Shown one piece after another: positions 43,834 through 51,800 of a stretch of 64,000 bases of DNA. Source of the DNA: Mesonia algae (GTDB taxonomy: Bacteria > Bacteroidota > Bacteroidia > Flavobacteriales > Flavobacteriaceae); NCBI RefSeq assembly GCF_003253545.1, contig NZ_QKYV01000005.1, positions 246,926 to 310,925 of the forward strand. Direction: 5' to 3'. The translations under genes were made by a program, and so were the position numbers. Positions within the stretch are counted from its first letter, which is position 1; each line of letters starts with the position of its first letter. Under the pieces are notes generated by a model, which had not been told where the DNA came from, did not search any database, and saw only the letters and a program-made list of their open reading frames with translations.

Positions 43834-44973
43834 GCTTTTAAAGAAAGCTTTGATAAATGCTGAAGAATATAAAGTTCCCATAATTCTTAAATCTTCTGAG
43901 AAATTTGTTTCTTCATCTAAGTATTTAAATATATCTTGAATGCTGTTTTTACTATAAAACTGTTCAAACAACCATTCTCCCTTTTCATTTTCTTTCTCTA
44001 TGACCTTTAAAAATACTTTATCATAGTAATAAAACTTTTTATTGAAAATTTCATTAGAAGGAGATTTCTTTTCCTTAAAGTTCTGGAGAATACGTTTTAC
44101 TTTCTTTTCGGTATGTTTAAACGAATAACCTGTGGAAGGTTTAACCCATCCGCCGCCTGTTCCTATTTTTGTAATTTTGTTAGAATGATACTTATGAAAC
44201 GGAAAATTGGTCATAGGTATATTTCCCATTTCAGTTTCGGTAATACGGTAATCTTTTAGATTTAGATATTTTTTAATATAACTTTTTAATTGTTCATCGT
44301 AAACATCTTCCTCGGTAGTGAAAGGGGTGAAAAAAGTATATTCTACAAAAGCTTTGGTCGGTGATATAGGCAAAACGTAGGTGAAACTAGTGGAATTTTT
44401 CCATTTAAGCCTATAATCCATCATAATAAATTGCTTTGGATTAAATTGCGGTGTACTTGTCTCTATCATCCAACCTTTAAAGTGTTGATGAATTTTAATT
44501 GTTTTTTTGTTTTCTTTAAAAAAATCTTCTGGGATTCGGCTATCAAAAACATGAGTAGCCGTATAAATTTGTTGCTCTCCTATAACTTGAACCTCGGTTT
44601 CGTTTTCTTCCACGGAAGTGACACAATCCTGAATAAATTTAATAGAGTTATGTGCTTTTAATTGAGACTTAGCATCGTTATAAAAATCTATAGACCTTAA
44701 CATTTTATAAGTGTAAGGGCTAAGTTTTAATGCTAAGTTTTTATGATTAGAAATAAAAGCGCCTTTGTTCCAAGTGGCGTGTATAAGATGATCCCATTTC
44801 CCTTTTCCTTTTTCCCAATAACACCAAGTTTTATCGTTTTTTGATTTTGATGATTCATCTATAAGGGCAATGCTTTTGTCTTTAAAAAAATTATCTTTTG
44901 AAAAAGCAAGGGCAAGCTGTAAACCTGCTAAACCACTCCCAACAATGATAAAATCATAGTGGTGATTTTGCAT
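43825..44973 (-). CDS. crtY: Lycopene beta-cyclase
   Basis: This encodes 382 residues from ATG 44973, one base after the crtZ stop; the longer frame to 45027 would run into crtZ. The N-terminal FAD-binding motif is DFIIVGSGLAGLQLALAF. Other CrtY-type matches are DKTWCYWEKG, HVFDSRIP, QHFKGWMIET, FTYVLPIS, MGNIPMTNFPF and GTGGGWVKPSTGYSF. It cyclises both ends of lycopene to beta-carotene. It is the last gene of the operon merR-crtI-crtB-crtZ-crtY. Confidence 0.93.
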   Translation of the reverse strand: MQNHHYDFIIVGSGLAGLQLALAFSKDNFFKDKSIALIDESSKSKNDKTWCYWEKGKGKWDHLIHATWNKGAFISNHKNLALKLSPYTYKMLRSIDFYNDAKSQLKAHNSIKFIQDCVTSVEENETEVQVIGEQQIYTATHVFDSRIPEDFFKENKKTIKIHQHFKGWMIETSTPQFNPKQFIMMDYRLKWKNSTSFTYVLPISPTKAFVEYTFFTPFTTEEDVYDEQLKSYIKKYLNLKDYRITETEMGNIPMTNFPFHKYHSNKITKIGTGGGWVKPSTGYSFKHTEKKVKRILQNFKEKKSPSNEIFNKKFYYYDKVFLKVIEKENEKGEWLFEQFYSKNSIQDIFKYLDEETNFSEDLRIMGTLYSSAFIKAFFKSLN

Positions 44974-44974
44974 G

Positions 44975-45427
44975 TTATTTTTGTTTAAAATATTTAAAAG
45001 GAACCATAAGCATACCAAAATTCTCACCTTCTTCTTTACCTAAGTGCTTGTGATGAATTTTATGAGCTCTTCTTATGCCTTTAGCATACCAATTGTCGGC
45101 ATTTCTAAACATTTTAAAGCGTTGGTGTATAAAAATATCATGCACTGTAAAATAAGCTATTCCATAAGCTAAGATTCCTAAACCTATAGGAAGTGTAAAC
45201 CAGATATTTTCATATTGCCAAAGCAAGAAGCAGCCTATGCTAACGAGTGCATAAAAGATAAAAAATAAGTCATTTCGTTCCCACCAACTGCTATGATCTT
45301 TGTGGTGATGGTCTTTATGTAAAGACCATAAAAACCCGTGCATGACGTATTTGTGCGTGAACCAAGCCATAAATTCCATAAAGAAAAAGGTGGAAAAAAA
45401 TATAAGTACCCAATAAACTGTTTGCAT
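44975..45427 (-). CDS. crtZ: Beta-carotene hydroxylase
   Basis: This encodes 150 residues of the fatty-acid-hydroxylase superfamily, with three to four membrane helices. The diiron histidine motifs of CrtZ are intact: HKYVMHG, HKDHHHKDH, HDIFIHQRF and HKIHHKH. It adds 3- and 3'-hydroxyls to beta-carotene, giving zeaxanthin. It is separated by 1-2 nt from both crtB and crtY. No ketolase (crtW) is present in the cluster, so zeaxanthin is the expected end product. Confidence 0.94.
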   Translation of the reverse strand: MQTVYWVLIFFSTFFFMEFMAWFTHKYVMHGFLWSLHKDHHHKDHSSWWERNDLFFIFYALVSIGCFLLWQYENIWFTLPIGLGILAYGIAYFTVHDIFIHQRFKMFRNADNWYAKGIRRAHKIHHKHLGKEEGENFGMLMVPFKYFKQK

Positions 45428-45429
45428 TA

Positions 45430-46269
45430 CTAAATAAGGTTTAATCTACAAGAAATATATGATTTTGCTAAGAGTCCGGCTTTTTGGTAATTAGAAACTC
45501 TTATGCGTTGCTCCTTAATTTGTAAGGAAGGAGTTTTTTTAAGTTTGTTTAATAATTTATAAAAGTAAATATAAGCAGTGTAAACTCCTAATTTTGCTTC
45601 GACTGGTAACTTTGATATTCCGCGTAAAGCCTGGGCAAAATCGTCTTCAATTTCTTGAATGATTTCTTTCTTAGTCAGCTCATCTAATTGCTCAAGATTT
45701 GCGTTGGGAAAGTAAGAGCGATTTAAATTTTCAAAATCAGCTTTTAGATCACGTAAGAAATTCACTTTTTGAAAAGCAGATCCTAGTTTCATAGCATCTT
45801 CTTTTAATTCCTTATATTTTTCTTCATTTCCTTTTACAAATACTTTTAAACACATAAGCCCCACAACATCTGCGCTGCCGTATATATATTGCTGGTATTC
45901 TTCTTGGGATAAGTAAGTGGTTTTATGTAAGTCTGTTCGCATACTTTTTAAAAAAGCAACATACAATTCTTTTGGAATTCGATATTTATGAACTGTTTCT
46001 TGAAAGGAGTTTAAAATAGGATTGAGACTTATTTTGTGTTCTAAAGCTAAATATAGATCTTCTTCAAACTTATTAAATAAAAACTCTTTATCGTAATCAT
46101 GAAAGGTATCTACAATTTCATCGGCAAAACGTACAAAACCGTAAATATTATAAATATCCTGTCTTATTGAAGGAGCTAAAAGCTTGGTGGCAATAGAAAA
46201 AGAGGTACTGTAAGATTGAGTAACTTCTTTACTGCAAAGCTTTGAGACAAGGTCAAAAGTTGATTTCAT
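45430..46269 (-). CDS. crtB: Phytoene synthase
   Basis: This encodes 279 residues. Both aspartate-rich Mg-binding motifs of squalene/phytoene synthases are present: DEIVD in IYGFVRFADEIVDTFHD, and DLKAD in KVNFLRDLKADFENLNRSYFP. Tyr/Ser-rich SYSTSFSIATKLL near the N-terminus and YIYGSADVVGLMCL are also family-typical. It joins two geranylgeranyl diphosphates into phytoene. It lies 8 nt after crtI. The GGPP synthase (crtE) must be encoded elsewhere. Confidence 0.95.
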   Translation of the reverse strand: MKSTFDLVSKLCSKEVTQSYSTSFSIATKLLAPSIRQDIYNIYGFVRFADEIVDTFHDYDKEFLFNKFEEDLYLALEHKISLNPILNSFQETVHKYRIPKELYVAFLKSMRTDLHKTTYLSQEEYQQYIYGSADVVGLMCLKVFVKGNEEKYKELKEDAMKLGSAFQKVNFLRDLKADFENLNRSYFPNANLEQLDELTKKEIIQEIEDDFAQALRGISKLPVEAKLGVYTAYIYFYKLLNKLKKTPSLQIKEQRIRVSNYQKAGLLAKSYISCRLNLI

Positions 46270-46277
46270 AGAGGTTG

Positions 46278-47741
46278 TTAGTTATGTTTTTTTATAAGTT
46301 CTGCTACTAATTTACCTGAAATTAACGAAGGGGGAACTCCGGGTCCTGGTACGGTTAGTTGTCCGGTAAAATAGAGACTTTTTACTTTTTTGCTTTTTAA
46401 TTTGGGACGTAAAAAAGCCGTTTGAAAAAGTGTATTTGCAAGTCCGTATGCGTTTCCTTTATACGAATTATAGTCTTTAACAAAATCATTTACACAAAAG
46501 GACTCCTTAAATATAACGTAATTTGAAACATTTTGGTTAGTAATTTCCTCAAAGCGTTTAATTATTTTTTTAAAATAACGTTCTCTTAAGGATTGTTCAT
46601 CTCTTAATCCTGGTGCAAGCGGAATGAGAAATATGGCTGCTTCTTTCCCTTTCGGAGCTATATTATCATCTGTTTTAGAAGGGAAACTAGCATAAAACAA
46701 AGGCTCTTCAGGCCATTCTGCGTTATCGTAGATGGCTTTTGCATGGGCTTTAAAATCGACATCAAAAAATAAAGTGTGATGTTCTACGTTTTCAATCTTC
46801 TTATCAAAACCTACGTAAAAGAGAAGGGAAGAGGGAGCAAAAGTTTTCTTGTCCCAATAGGTTTCTGAATACTGACGAAGTTCTGGATGTAGTAAAGTTT
46901 CGGTATGGTGATAATCGGCACCGCTTAAAACGATGTCTGCTTGGTGTTCTTTTCCGTTCGAAATAATCCCTGTAGCTTTGTTATGATTATCGACTAGAAT
47001 TTTTTCCGCGGAAGCGTTTAAATTAATTTTTACGCCAAGACTTTTTGCCAATTCACTTAGGCCTAAAATGACTTGATACATTCCTCCTTTAGGATGCCAA
47101 GTTCCTAAGCCAAAATCTGCAAAATTCATAAAACTATAAAAAGCTGGAGTGTCGCTAGGTTTTGCACCTAAAAATAGCACAGGAAACTCGAGTACTTGTA
47201 TAAGTTGATCGTTTTTAAACTCTCTTCTAACTTCTTTGGCTATGGTGCTAAAAAACTGATTGAGTTTGGTTGCAGTTTGAGGCGTGATAAGTTCTAAGGG
47301 AGAAACTCCAGGTCTATAAACCAAATCTTTAATAGCAATGTCGTAATTGCTTCTGGCTTTTTCTATAAATTTTTCTAATTTTTGAGAACTTCCTTTTTCA
47401 ATGCTTTCAAAAGCAGCATATATTTTATCTAAGGTATCACCTATAGTGATACTTTCTTCTTTACTGAAGTAAACTTTATAAGCCGGACTGAGTTTTATAA
47501 GATCATAATAGGCTTGAGGAGTGGTATTAAAATCTGCAAAGAAACGCTCAAATACATCGGGCATCCAATACCAAGTGGGGCCAATATCAAAGGTAAAGCC
47601 TTCTTTTTTTAATTGTCTGGCTCTACCTCCTATACTGCTGTTTTTTTCAAATATTTCTACCTCGTAACCTTGTTGAGCTAAATAACAGGATGCACTTAGC
47701 GAGGAAAAACCAGAACCTATAATTATAATTTTCTTTTTCAT
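46278..47741 (-). CDS. crtI: Phytoene desaturase
   Basis: This encodes 487 residues. N-terminal FAD motif KKIIIIGSGFSSLSASCYLAQQGYEVEIFEKNSSIGGRAR is followed by FDIGPTWYWMPDVFE. The C-terminal signature YFTGQLTVPGPGVPPSLISGKLVAELI closes the FAD site. CrtI enzymes desaturate phytoene stepwise to lycopene with FAD and quinone or O2, in the inner membrane. It lies 2 nt after the regulator gene and is clearly in the same operon. Confidence 0.96.
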   Translation of the reverse strand: MKKKIIIIGSGFSSLSASCYLAQQGYEVEIFEKNSSIGGRARQLKKEGFTFDIGPTWYWMPDVFERFFADFNTTPQAYYDLIKLSPAYKVYFSKEESITIGDTLDKIYAAFESIEKGSSQKLEKFIEKARSNYDIAIKDLVYRPGVSPLELITPQTATKLNQFFSTIAKEVRREFKNDQLIQVLEFPVLFLGAKPSDTPAFYSFMNFADFGLGTWHPKGGMYQVILGLSELAKSLGVKINLNASAEKILVDNHNKATGIISNGKEHQADIVLSGADYHHTETLLHPELRQYSETYWDKKTFAPSSLLFYVGFDKKIENVEHHTLFFDVDFKAHAKAIYDNAEWPEEPLFYASFPSKTDDNIAPKGKEAAIFLIPLAPGLRDEQSLRERYFKKIIKRFEEITNQNVSNYVIFKESFCVNDFVKDYNSYKGNAYGLANTLFQTAFLRPKLKSKKVKSLYFTGQLTVPGPGVPPSLISGKLVAELIKKHN

Positions 47742-47743
47742 AG

Positions 47744-48640
47744 TTATAGTTTTAAGGTTAGTTCAGAAATATTTTTGAAAGTAGAGATGTTTTCATTTAA
47801 TAGGCTTTTATCGATTTCAGCTTTTTTGTGTCCTAAGATCCAAAACTTAAGTTGATGTTCTTCGCTGATTAATTCTTTTTTAAATTCTTTTATATAAGAA
47901 GTAGGATCTTCTGGTTGTATGGTGAAGTAAGATATAAAAAATACTTCTTTCGCCATAGGAGTAAATGTCTTTAAGTTTTCTAATGGGATGGTATGTCCTA
48001 AAAAAATCACCTTATAACCTAGAGATAAAAGTTCATAATTGGTAAATAGTATGCCTAAATCGTGGATTTCATTTTCAGGTAAAAAGAGTATAAACAACTT
48101 TTCTTCGTTAAAAGGTTTTTCATATTGAAGTTTCTCTATATTGCTATAAACTTTTTGTCGTATAAGATTAGAGATAAAATGCTCATGAGATGGGGTAATG
48201 GTATTAGTTTGCCATAATAAACCTATATGCTCTAAAAAAGGTATAAACACGTCTTTAAAAACTTCTGAAAAGGTTCTCTTTTTTAGAAGCTCATCGTAGG
48301 TATTTAAAAACAGAACAGCATCGTAATTAAACATAGCTACCAGAAAGGACTTTATAGCTCTGTTTTCATAATTGTTTGAGGAAGATGTAGATTGTACTAA
48401 ATCACTAATTTCCTTATCGGAAAGATTTGAGATTCTAGAAATCTTATATCCATTTTCATTGAGAAAGGCAATATTGAGTAATTTTTGAAGCGACGTAGTG
48501 TCGTAAACTCTAATATTGGTATCAGTTCTATTAGGCTCTAAAATATGATATCTTTTTTCCCAAATTCTTATGGTGTGAGCCTTTACTCCGCTAAGAACTT
48601 CGAGGTCCTTAATACTAAATTCTTTTTTTATATACTGCAT
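47744..48640 (-). CDS. MerR-type regulator with CarH-like cobalamin-binding domain
   Basis: This encodes 298 residues. An N-terminal MerR winged helix (about 5-75; FSIKDLEVLSGVKAHTIRIWEKRYHILEPNRTDTNIRVY) is followed by a helical B12-binding cap (about 90-170) and a Rossmann-like B12-binding domain (about 180-298). Two motifs that define the AdoB12 photoreceptors CarH/LitR are present: W143-x9-E153-H154 (W, QTNTITPSH, EH) and E191-x-H193-x-x-G196 (EIHDLG, lower-ligand His). CarH represses crt genes in the dark and lets go in light. It is the first gene of the crt operon, so it would control its own operon. Light sensing is inferred from the motifs. Confidence 0.88.
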   Translation of the reverse strand: MQYIKKEFSIKDLEVLSGVKAHTIRIWEKRYHILEPNRTDTNIRVYDTTSLQKLLNIAFLNENGYKISRISNLSDKEISDLVQSTSSSNNYENRAIKSFLVAMFNYDAVLFLNTYDELLKKRTFSEVFKDVFIPFLEHIGLLWQTNTITPSHEHFISNLIRQKVYSNIEKLQYEKPFNEEKLFILFLPENEIHDLGILFTNYELLSLGYKVIFLGHTIPLENLKTFTPMAKEVFFISYFTIQPEDPTSYIKEFKKELISEEHQLKFWILGHKKAEIDKSLLNENISTFKNISELTLKL

Positions 48641-48659
48641 AGATCTATATTCGACACTT

Positions 48660-48667
48660 CAAAACTA
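48660..48667 (-). promoter_or_regulatory. -7 promoter box of the regulator/crt operon
   Basis: TAGTTTTG on the minus strand fits TAnnTTTG; the predicted start is about 16 nt before the regulator ATG at 48640. Confidence 0.5.
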
Positions 48668-48681
48668 AACTATAAAAAACA

Positions 48682-48719
48682 ATTTTGTTTAAAGAATAAG
48701 TTAAAATATTAAACAAAAT
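48682..48719. promoter_or_regulatory. Candidate operator of the CarH-like regulator
   Basis: ATTTTGTTTAA (48682-48692) and TTAAACAAAAT (48709-48719) are a perfect 11-bp inverted repeat with a 16-nt spacer, just upstream of the promoter box of the operon. A MerR-type dimer or tetramer bound here could cover the -33 region. Confidence 0.45.
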
Positions 48720-48997
48720 AATTTTGCTTTCTATTATATAGGAATGAATGTTGATTTTTTAATCAGATTAAACTGTTTAAAAATTAGTTAGAATAAGCGT
48801 ATTTTAAAACAAATTGGTTGTTTAGTTATTTAATCAAAAAATAGTTTTAGCCCTTTCTTTTTAGATGTTTTTAGAGATTTGAGCGGTAACTTTAATGTTT
48901 ACATTCAAATAAATAAATCATCCAAAACTAAGTTAAATCTTAAATGTATATGAGTAAGCTTTTGATAAAGAAATGAAGTAAAATAAATAATATAATT

Positions 48998-49066
48998 CTA
49001 AAATCTAAAGATCTATCAATATAAGGGACTGACAGTCCCTTATATTGATAGATCTTTAGATTTTAG
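48998..49066. repeat. Perfect 69-bp palindrome (34-bp arms)
   Basis: Each base from 48998 to 49031 pairs with its mirror between 49033 and 49066 around a single central A at 49032; the centre reads GGGACTG-A-CAGTCCC. It starts 12 nt past the stop of the PNGase F-like gene. No T-tract follows on either strand, so it is not a standard rho-independent terminator, although RNA from it would fold into a 30+ bp hairpin. Confidence 0.9.
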
Positions 49067-49078
49067 GTGCTGAATGAT

Positions 49079-51586
49079 TTACTCTAAAATAATTTTTTTA
49101 GTTTCTAAGATTCTATTTCCTTTGAAAATACTAACAAAATATACTCCAGCCGCAGCAGTATTTAAGTCGACTTGTATGTTTTGTCGGTCTTGATCTACTT
49201 GAATCAATTTTATAGATTTGCCTAAGTAATTATAAACTACTATCGAGCTTGCTTCTTGGCTTTTCTCTAAATCTATGTAAAAAACTCCTGTAGATGGATT
49301 AGGGTATAGGCTAATGTCAAAACCAGATTCTTCGTTAGGAACATTTAAGTTTTGGTTTAAAGGAGTGTCTCCAAATGAAACCAAATAAGAAGATACGATT
49401 AAATGAGGATTAAACCCATCGTCACAATTATTACATGTAGAACCTGTCACACAATTTGGATTATTTGGATGACAATAGTCAACATAGCTTTCGTCAAAGA
49501 TATACTTTAACTCTACATTGTTTTGAGTAATGCTTCCTAAATCAAAATCAAAAAACTGAGCTATTGTTCCAGGACACCAACCAGCTCTATCGTAATACCA
49601 AGTTCCGTTTTGAGGGCTACAGTTGTCTGGATTAGGATTACAGTCGTTCCAATTGTGTTGTTCAAAAGTTTCTTCATTATCTACCCAAATATGATGAGTG
49701 TTTTCTTGAAATTCAGCAGCATTACCTGTGTTGTTTTCTCCCCAACCGTGTCCAGAAGAAACCAGTTTTATTTTTGCAGATTCTGTATTTTCTGGGTAGT
49801 GAGCAAGAATTTCTTCTGCAGGTTGCAAGTTAGCCATATCTCCAAACTGATAGGTTTGATACCATAGCTTTTGCACGTAGCTGTATGGGTTTTCGGGAAC
49901 ACCTGCTTGATAGTTTAATTGTAAGGTGTATAAAAATCCGTTTCCTTGTGTACCAAGGTTAACTCTAAATTTTGTTTTTCCGCTAAGGAGTGAGGCAAAA
50001 TCGGTTAAATCTATATCGCTTTGGCAGCTTACTCCGTAAGGAGTTAAGTATCTAATAATCTCATACCATTCTCCGTTTTTTCCTTGTACTTCCACAGAAG
50101 AAACTCTATCCCAAGGATCACAACCTCCTGTTGGACAATCTATAAATAATGTAGCCGAAATTTGATTAAAAGCTCCTACATGGCTAGGGAGTTCTGTTTC
50201 TACAGTTTGTGTTGGGAAATCTGAATTTACCCAAACTTCATCTGTGCCTAGAATACTTAAATCACTAGCAGTTGCGGTTAAATTAAAAGAATGAGTTAAA
50301 TTTTGACTTTCACCAAAATTATTTGTCGCATTTAACACTAATTCTTTTTCTCCATAGGTAGATGGTGTCCACCAGCCAGTGAGAAATCCGTTATTATGGT
50401 TGGTAAGTATAACTTCGTCTCCTTCTATTTCTACATTTATTTGGTCAATAGAAAAAAGTTCTGGGTATTGAATTCCTGCTTTCACAGCAATTTGTATAGG
50501 AATTAATGTAGGTGCGTATACATCTCCGTTTAACGGATGTAGAACTTCGGCTTCAACAAGTACCTCTGAAGGATCTAAAACTTGAAATGTTACAAAAACA
50601 TCTTCTGCGGCATCAAAATCATTATTACCAGGTTGACTAGCTTTAATAGTTACTTCTCCTGCTTCTTCTGTTAAGGTAATTATATTTCCATTAATGGAGG
50701 CAGGACCAGTCACTACTTCAAAATTAACTGTCAATCCTGAATTAACTGATGCTTCTATTTCAAAAGGGTTATCTGTAATAAGCTTGTTTGAAATAGGAGG
50801 GAAATTGATAGCTTGAAAACCACTTTCTAACGCTCCATTAAAGTTGGACTCTTCTCCTGTCAATGAAAAGTTTAGAAGATTAGAGTTTCTTTCTGTAAGT
50901 CCATTTTCTGCAATAAGTTGAGATATATTTGTATTATTACCTGCTGGAGTTCCTTGATTAAATTTATAATAAACTTCTAAGCCTAATTCATTTCCGTCAA
51001 GTTCATTATTTATCATATCTTGAATCTCTACTTGAGTTAGTGCCTTACTCCATAACGAGACTTCGTCTGCTCGACCTTTAAAAATAAAATTAAAACCCGA
51101 TTGAATACATTTTCCTACAGAGAAAGGTCTAGTTGTAGATTGAAAAGTCCCAGAAGCAGTACCACTACCTATAGAATTACCATCTATAAAAAGTTCTACG
51201 GTATCTTGATTAAAAATCCACGCTACGTGTTGCCATTGTCCTGCTTGTATGGTTCCTGCTGGGGCAACAAATTCATGAAGTCCTGTAGAGGTAATTAGTC
51301 TACATTCTATAGTTCCGTTATTGAGCTGAATTAAATACATCTCTCCGGTGCCTGTTCCTCCTCCTCTAATACTCATCATCCCTTGCCCATAAGTAAGTGC
51401 GTCGGTATAAAACCAACCAGTCATACTAATAGTATTTAAATTGTTTACGTATTGTGCTGCATTAGGAAGTTCGGTATAATCGTCTATACCATCAAAATGT
51501 AAGTATTGATTTGATTGCGCTGATAAATTGAAAAAACTTAAGATTAAAATATAGAGCAGAGCAGATTGCCTGAAAATTTTCTTCAT
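49079..51586 (-). CDS. LamG / peptide-N-glycosidase F-like secreted protein with T9SS tail
   Basis: This encodes 835 residues. A signal peptide (ending FFNLSAQ) is followed by a LamG/concanavalin-like lectin domain (about 25-225; LHFDGIDDYTELPNA, GQWQHVAWIFNQDTVELFIDG, GRADEVSLWSKAL). Ig-like spacers lie at about 260-440. Residues about 450-735 resemble the two-lobed PNGase F fold: CDPWDRVSSVEV, SSGHGWGENNTGNAAEF, HNWNDCNPNPDNCSPQNGTWYYDRAGWCPG. The end is a T9SS type A tail (YPNPSTGVFYIDL, AAGVYFVSIF). PNGase F removes N-glycans from glycoproteins; whether this relative is active is not known. It is divergent from the hybrid two-component gene. Confidence 0.85.
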   Translation of the reverse strand: MKKIFRQSALLYILILSFFNLSAQSNQYLHFDGIDDYTELPNAAQYVNNLNTISMTGWFYTDALTYGQGMMSIRGGGTGTGEMYLIQLNNGTIECRLITSTGLHEFVAPAGTIQAGQWQHVAWIFNQDTVELFIDGNSIGSGTASGTFQSTTRPFSVGKCIQSGFNFIFKGRADEVSLWSKALTQVEIQDMINNELDGNELGLEVYYKFNQGTPAGNNTNISQLIAENGLTERNSNLLNFSLTGEESNFNGALESGFQAINFPPISNKLITDNPFEIEASVNSGLTVNFEVVTGPASINGNIITLTEEAGEVTIKASQPGNNDFDAAEDVFVTFQVLDPSEVLVEAEVLHPLNGDVYAPTLIPIQIAVKAGIQYPELFSIDQINVEIEGDEVILTNHNNGFLTGWWTPSTYGEKELVLNATNNFGESQNLTHSFNLTATASDLSILGTDEVWVNSDFPTQTVETELPSHVGAFNQISATLFIDCPTGGCDPWDRVSSVEVQGKNGEWYEIIRYLTPYGVSCQSDIDLTDFASLLSGKTKFRVNLGTQGNGFLYTLQLNYQAGVPENPYSYVQKLWYQTYQFGDMANLQPAEEILAHYPENTESAKIKLVSSGHGWGENNTGNAAEFQENTHHIWVDNEETFEQHNWNDCNPNPDNCSPQNGTWYYDRAGWCPGTIAQFFDFDLGSITQNNVELKYIFDESYVDYCHPNNPNCVTGSTCNNCDDGFNPHLIVSSYLVSFGDTPLNQNLNVPNEESGFDISLYPNPSTGVFYIDLEKSQEASSIVVYNYLGKSIKLIQVDQDRQNIQVDLNTAAAGVYFVSIFKGNRILETKKIILE

Positions 51587-51800
51587 TGTATTTTATTTGA
51601 ATTATACATTAATTGATCTTAACAATTAGGTACATTCAAAATGTGATGTAGTAGAACTGTAAATATAGTTTTTTTTATGAATTTATCATCAATATTTAAT
51701 TTTTTAAAAAATAATTCTATTTTATTAAGATTATAGTAGGGGTTGTAGGGTGTGTAATTGTTAAATTATAGATAACTTGTGCAACAATAAAACTTAAGAA

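Larger units (their letters stand above)
48641..49078. other. 438-nt intergenic region upstream of the crt operon
   Basis: No gene is seen. It contains the crt promoter box (48660-48667), an 11-bp inverted repeat (48682-48719), about 270 nt of featureless AT-rich DNA, and a perfect 69-bp palindrome (48998-49066) next to the end of the PNGase F-like gene. Confidence 0.6.

Noticed and set aside
44974..45027. N-terminal extension of crtY
   Set aside because: It would overlap crtZ and put 18 residues before the FAD-binding strand; ATG 44973 is one base from the crtZ stop.
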